From positions 1 to 25,418 of the forward strand of contig URII01000039.1 of the NCBI GenBank assembly GCA_900547825.1: 25,418 nt of DNA, given 5' to 3'. The translations under genes were made by a program, and so were the position numbers. The first letter of the stretch is position 1. Each line of letters starts with the position of its first letter. Positions 22,527 to 25,418 of the stretch are shown in pieces. This stretch comes from an uncultured Porphyromonadaceae bacterium (GTDB taxonomy: Bacteria; Bacteroidota; Bacteroidia; Bacteroidales; Muribaculaceae). A model generated the notes under the pieces. The model saw only the letters and a list, made by a program, of their open reading frames with translations. It was not told where the DNA came from and searched no databases.

Positions 22527-25418
22527 ATGAAATGTCTTGAATTTTTAATTTCCGTGGCATTGCTTTTTGCTGCCGCGGCATGTTCCGACGATGAGCCGTG
22601 CCGTGCTCCCGAGCAGCATGGCAATGGTGCGCTTGATGTGAGTTTTCGTGTGGACGGTGACATGGAGGTTAGCCGCGGAGTTACGGCTATGGCTCATGAA
22701 ACAGTCCTCAAACGTGTGCATATCCTGTTTTTCGACCCTGACGACGATATGTTTCTGGCATATAAATCGCTTACCGTCACATCAGGAAGCCGAAAACTGT
22801 CATTTGACCCTCCTGAGAATCTTGAGCCGGGCATAGGTTATAAGGTGCTTGCTGTAGGTGGAGCCGATTCTTATATGGAAGGCATAGCCTCTACAATGAA
22901 CATGTTTCTGTTGGAATTCAGGGGGGCGTATGTGGATGCTGTGGGAGCTTTGCAGGTGGCGTGCTCGGATCTTATAACACGCAAAAATCCCGGAGAACTT
23001 CCTATGTTCGGATATTTCGTTGACAGCAGCGGAAACCAAAAGCCGTTTGAAATTGAAAAAGAGGATGGGAAGCTTACGGTTGAAGGGGAATTCCTGTTTT
23101 CGCGTGTTGTGAGCCGTATCGATATCCATAATCTGGTGGGTGGATTGCTTGATGTCCGTTATGCCAGAGTGGCCAACAACCGCAGCAGGGCGTACGTGTT
23201 CACTGACGGACTCAATGCCGGTGAAGTGTGTCCGCTCTCCACTGCCATAAGCAATCCGGCAGGTGACGGCAGTGACGGATATATGCCTGTTACATCCGAT
23301 ATGGGTGCCGGACTGCTCACTCAGAAGCTTGAGGCGTCGTTGTATGCATTTCCCAACATTGTCAATTCCACTGTACAGAACGACAAGGTCACCACATGCC
23401 TGCTTATAGCCGGATATTATACCGATCCTGAAACCGGAGTCAAGGATTCGGAACTTACGTTCTATCGGTTCAATTTGGCCAATGTAGGTGAAAGTCAGGT
23501 TCTTAAACGCAACACTTGTTATCGTGCCGTGATAAAAGGCGTGCGCCGGCGTGGCGCGCCTGACGAGCGGCAGGCTTACGATGATACAGCTCCGATTTTT
23601 GAATATGACGTGGACGATGAATGGGAGTCTACAGGCGACAATGTCGTTTCCGACAAGGATGGCAACTTCCTGCTTGTCAACCGTACTCACCTCACATTCT
23701 CGGGCGAGGCTTCCGATGCTGATTTCGTGGAACTGCGTTTGTCGACAAATGCCGAACTTGACTGGACAGCCCGCTGGGTTGATGAACCGGGCCACGCGAA
23801 TGAAATGTTCTCGTTTGAAAAACTTTCGCCTCAGGCCATACGCTGCGGGCCACGGCAGTCCAACCATACCAAGTATGTGCGTTACGGGTATTTACAGATT
23901 GAGGCGGTGAACCGTACCACCGGTGCCCGGTTGTCACTTCCGATATATCTTATGCAGCTTTCTACCGAATTTAACGTGAAGATGCTTACTGTCAACGGCA
24001 ACACCGGCACCTTTACTCAGGAGCTCAATCCTATGGGCGGATCGGTGCAGCTTCAGGTAGCTACCGGAAGCATTGACAATCCATGGAGCTGCGATGACGA
24101 CGGGGGAACTCTCTCCTCGTGGGATTCAAGCGGTGTATCGTGGACCCGTCATGGATCCCACGGCACATATATCGAGATAACCGTGCCCGCCAATACTACG
24201 GGTTCCGACCGTTCGGCCACGCTTGTTGTGACACTTGACAATGATCAGGATGGAGCGGTGTTGCCGGTGACCATACATCTTACTCAGAAAAATTCGCCGC
24301 AGCTTATGGATATTCCCAATTTTCCGGCCGACGGACGCATTGACATACAGTGTTGCGACCTTGATACGGAAGGCAACAATAATGGTGTGATTGGGGCACG
24401 TAATTTTGTGGTGCGACTCACTCGTCCGGAACTGTATCGTTACAAAGTGACCACGGATTTTGACAAAAACCGCGATCTCGTGCTTTCCTCGCCCAACAGG
24501 GCACTGGTCACTGCCGCACATCCAGCCGGAGGGGTAGTAAATAAGGATGACGAGATTACCGATCTTGTCCACGGTTCGCAGTTCTGGATCAATCCGTTTC
24601 GTACCGGTCCTAACGATCCCATGATCATTGGTACTGTCACCGTCACGGCATATGTGCCCGATGACCCATCGGCGCCCACTGAGGAACGCTCGTTCACTGT
24701 AAGGCTGTTGAGTCGTGAATGTATTGTAAATGATGTGATTGTAAGTTCAAGCTCCGGAGGTTATATATTGTTGCCTGACCGTAACCTCGGCACTCCTTGC
24801 CGTCAGTTGGAGGGGTTCGACGAGCCGGTGGTTGCTGAATTCTACTCTTATCGTACGAATTACCGCATTACAGGCATGATACCGCCTATGGAGAACTCCT
24901 CGTTCTCGGGGAATGTCTATGGCCATACGGTACAGAGTTCAACTATTGCCGGTAAGGTAAACCGCAAGGTAACGCCTCCCAATTTCACCTCATTGCTTAA
25001 TAATTTCCATTCCGAGCATGACGCCAGCGGCTACTGGTACACGGATTGGGAATGGCGCACTCCAACGGAGAATGACTGGCGGGATATTACCACGAGAGCA
25101 CGCGTAAGCAAGGGTCGTGCGTTCATAGTATCGGAATTTCCGGCTATGGTAGATGGGAGGGAGATACCCGTAATATGCTGGATACATCAGTCGCGCGGAC
25201 AGCGTTACAATGCCAATGAGACCACAATGTATTGCGACAGCCGTTGTCCCACAGCATATGCGTTAGGCAATCCGTCCGATCCTGCGTTCATGTCCGATCC
25301 TACTACCGTGGGTGTGGTGTCAACCGGAATAAATAAGACAATGTATGCCTCATATCGCCCTGTGGCGGTTCCTTCCGACGAGGAAGTGGCGGAATACAAG
25401 ACCCGCGTGCTCGGCTAC
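22527..25418 (+). CDS. Large fimbrial tip-like lipoprotein, 3' end beyond the window
   Basis: An uninterrupted frame of 964 codons runs from ATG 22527 to the window end. Signal and lipobox AAAAC (Cys19). A fimbrillin-like N-terminal part follows: GALDVSFRVDGD, LKRVHILFFDPDDD, FLFSRVVSRIDIHNL, LYAFPNIVN, LLIAGYYTD, YRFNLANVG, NTCYRAVIKGV. Then BACON/Ig-like segments (LTFSGEASDADFVELRLSTN; VQLQVATGS; LTQKNSP). Near residues 780-900 lie LGTPC and WEWRTPTENDW (RTPTENDW at 844-851), reminiscent of FISUMP/C-type-lectin-like folds in Bacteroidetes surface proteins. Architecture and last place in the locus suggest a fimbrial tip adhesin; ligand unknown. It follows the previous gene after 71 bases. 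Confidence 0.83.
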   Translation, partial: MKCLEFLISVALLFAAAACSDDEPCRAPEQHGNGALDVSFRVDGDMEVSRGVTAMAHETVLKRVHILFFDPDDDMFLAYKSLTVTSGSRKLSFDPPENLEPGIGYKVLAVGGADSYMEGIASTMNMFLLEFRGAYVDAVGALQVACSDLITRKNPGELPMFGYFVDSSGNQKPFEIEKEDGKLTVEGEFLFSRVVSRIDIHNLVGGLLDVRYARVANNRSRAYVFTDGLNAGEVCPLSTAISNPAGDGSDGYMPVTSDMGAGLLTQKLEASLYAFPNIVNSTVQNDKVTTCLLIAGYYTDPETGVKDSELTFYRFNLANVGESQVLKRNTCYRAVIKGVRRRGAPDERQAYDDTAPIFEYDVDDEWESTGDNVVSDKDGNFLLVNRTHLTFSGEASDADFVELRLSTNAELDWTARWVDEPGHANEMFSFEKLSPQAIRCGPRQSNHTKYVRYGYLQIEAVNRTTGARLSLPIYLMQLSTEFNVKMLTVNGNTGTFTQELNPMGGSVQLQVATGSIDNPWSCDDDGGTLSSWDSSGVSWTRHGSHGTYIEITVPANTTGSDRSATLVVTLDNDQDGAVLPVTIHLTQKNSPQLMDIPNFPADGRIDIQCCDLDTEGNNNGVIGARNFVVRLTRPELYRYKVTTDFDKNRDLVLSSPNRALVTAAHPAGGVVNKDDEITDLVHGSQFWINPFRTGPNDPMIIGTVTVTAYVPDDPSAPTEERSFTVRLLSRECIVNDVIVSSSSGGYILLPDRNLGTPCRQLEGFDEPVVAEFYSYRTNYRITGMIPPMENSSFSGNVYGHTVQSSTIAGKVNRKVTPPNFTSLLNNFHSEHDASGYWYTDWEWRTPTENDWRDITTRARVSKGRAFIVSEFPAMVDGREIPVICWIHQSRGQRYNANETTMYCDSRCPTAYALGNPSDPAFMSDPTTVGVVSTGINKTMYASYRPVAVPSDEEVAEYKTRVLGY

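Noticed and set aside
22800..23867. Long open frame on the minus strand (355 codons) inside the fimbrial tip region.
   Set aside because: It lies wholly antisense to the 964-codon plus-strand frame, which has a lipoprotein signal and fimbrillin motifs. The antisense translation shows no recognisable family, signal or operon context.

Overview
Nearly all of this window (about 770 to 25418) reads as the chromosome of a Bacteroidales gut bacterium, most likely of the Muribaculaceae/Bacteroides type. The signs are Bacteroidetes-type promoters (TAnnTTTG -7 boxes) just upstream of several genes, short lipoprotein signals, DUF4493/PCMD surface proteins, an Mfa/FimB-type fimbrial locus, and a GH13 amylase carrying starch-binding modules. 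The first ~690 bases are different. They hold the 3' part of a G+C-rich, Clostridia-like deoC (deoxyribose-phosphate aldolase) with its own terminator. About 100 bases later an rlmI gene is cut off after roughly 70 codons, so this end looks like a join between two genomes (assembly chimera or, less likely, a transfer or rearrangement).

Layout. (1) 1-672: partial deoC and terminator. (2) 763-3577, minus strand: dxr (isoprenoid MEP pathway), rseP (site-2 protease) and the 5' stub of rlmI, read as one operon from a promoter next to 3604. (3) 3751-5862, minus: secreted modular alpha-amylase with its own promoter, and a 13-bp perfect hairpin downstream. (4) 6027-12522, minus: tsaB (tRNA t6A synthesis), then a tightly packed surface module of a DUF4493 lipoprotein, two paralogous outer-membrane beta-barrels and a PCMD lipoprotein. 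(5) 12601-15212, plus: yicC, gmk, nadD and a DUF5063 gene, divergent from tsaB. (6) 15331-16877, plus: ilvE and an overlapping HD-domain hydrolase gene, with a terminator-like hairpin inside the latter's coding sequence. (7) 16889-18317, minus: small membrane protein, RNase D-like 3'-5' exonuclease, and a small beta-barrel outer-membrane protein whose leader RNA looks structured. (8) 18675 to the window end, plus: fimbrial locus with a DUF3575 outer-membrane protein, an N-terminally truncated Mfa1-type fimbrillin, a FimB/Mfa2-type anchor, a FimA-like minor subunit and a very large probable tip protein that runs off the window.

How the genes work together. The fimbrial genes would build a surface pilus from lipoprotein precursors. 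The major-subunit gene is damaged here: its N-terminal half, and possibly a DUF3868 gene that usually lies in between, is missing where the DUF3575 gene ends. The DUF4493/OMP/OMP/PCMD cluster is a recurring Bacteroidales cell-surface set whose function is not established. Housekeeping genes (dxr, rseP, tsaB, gmk, nadD, ilvE) are complete and ordinary.

Most notable for follow-up: the join near 765, the DUF3575/fimbrillin fusion near 19240, the terminator-like hairpin inside the HD gene, and the folded leader upstream of the 18317 gene.
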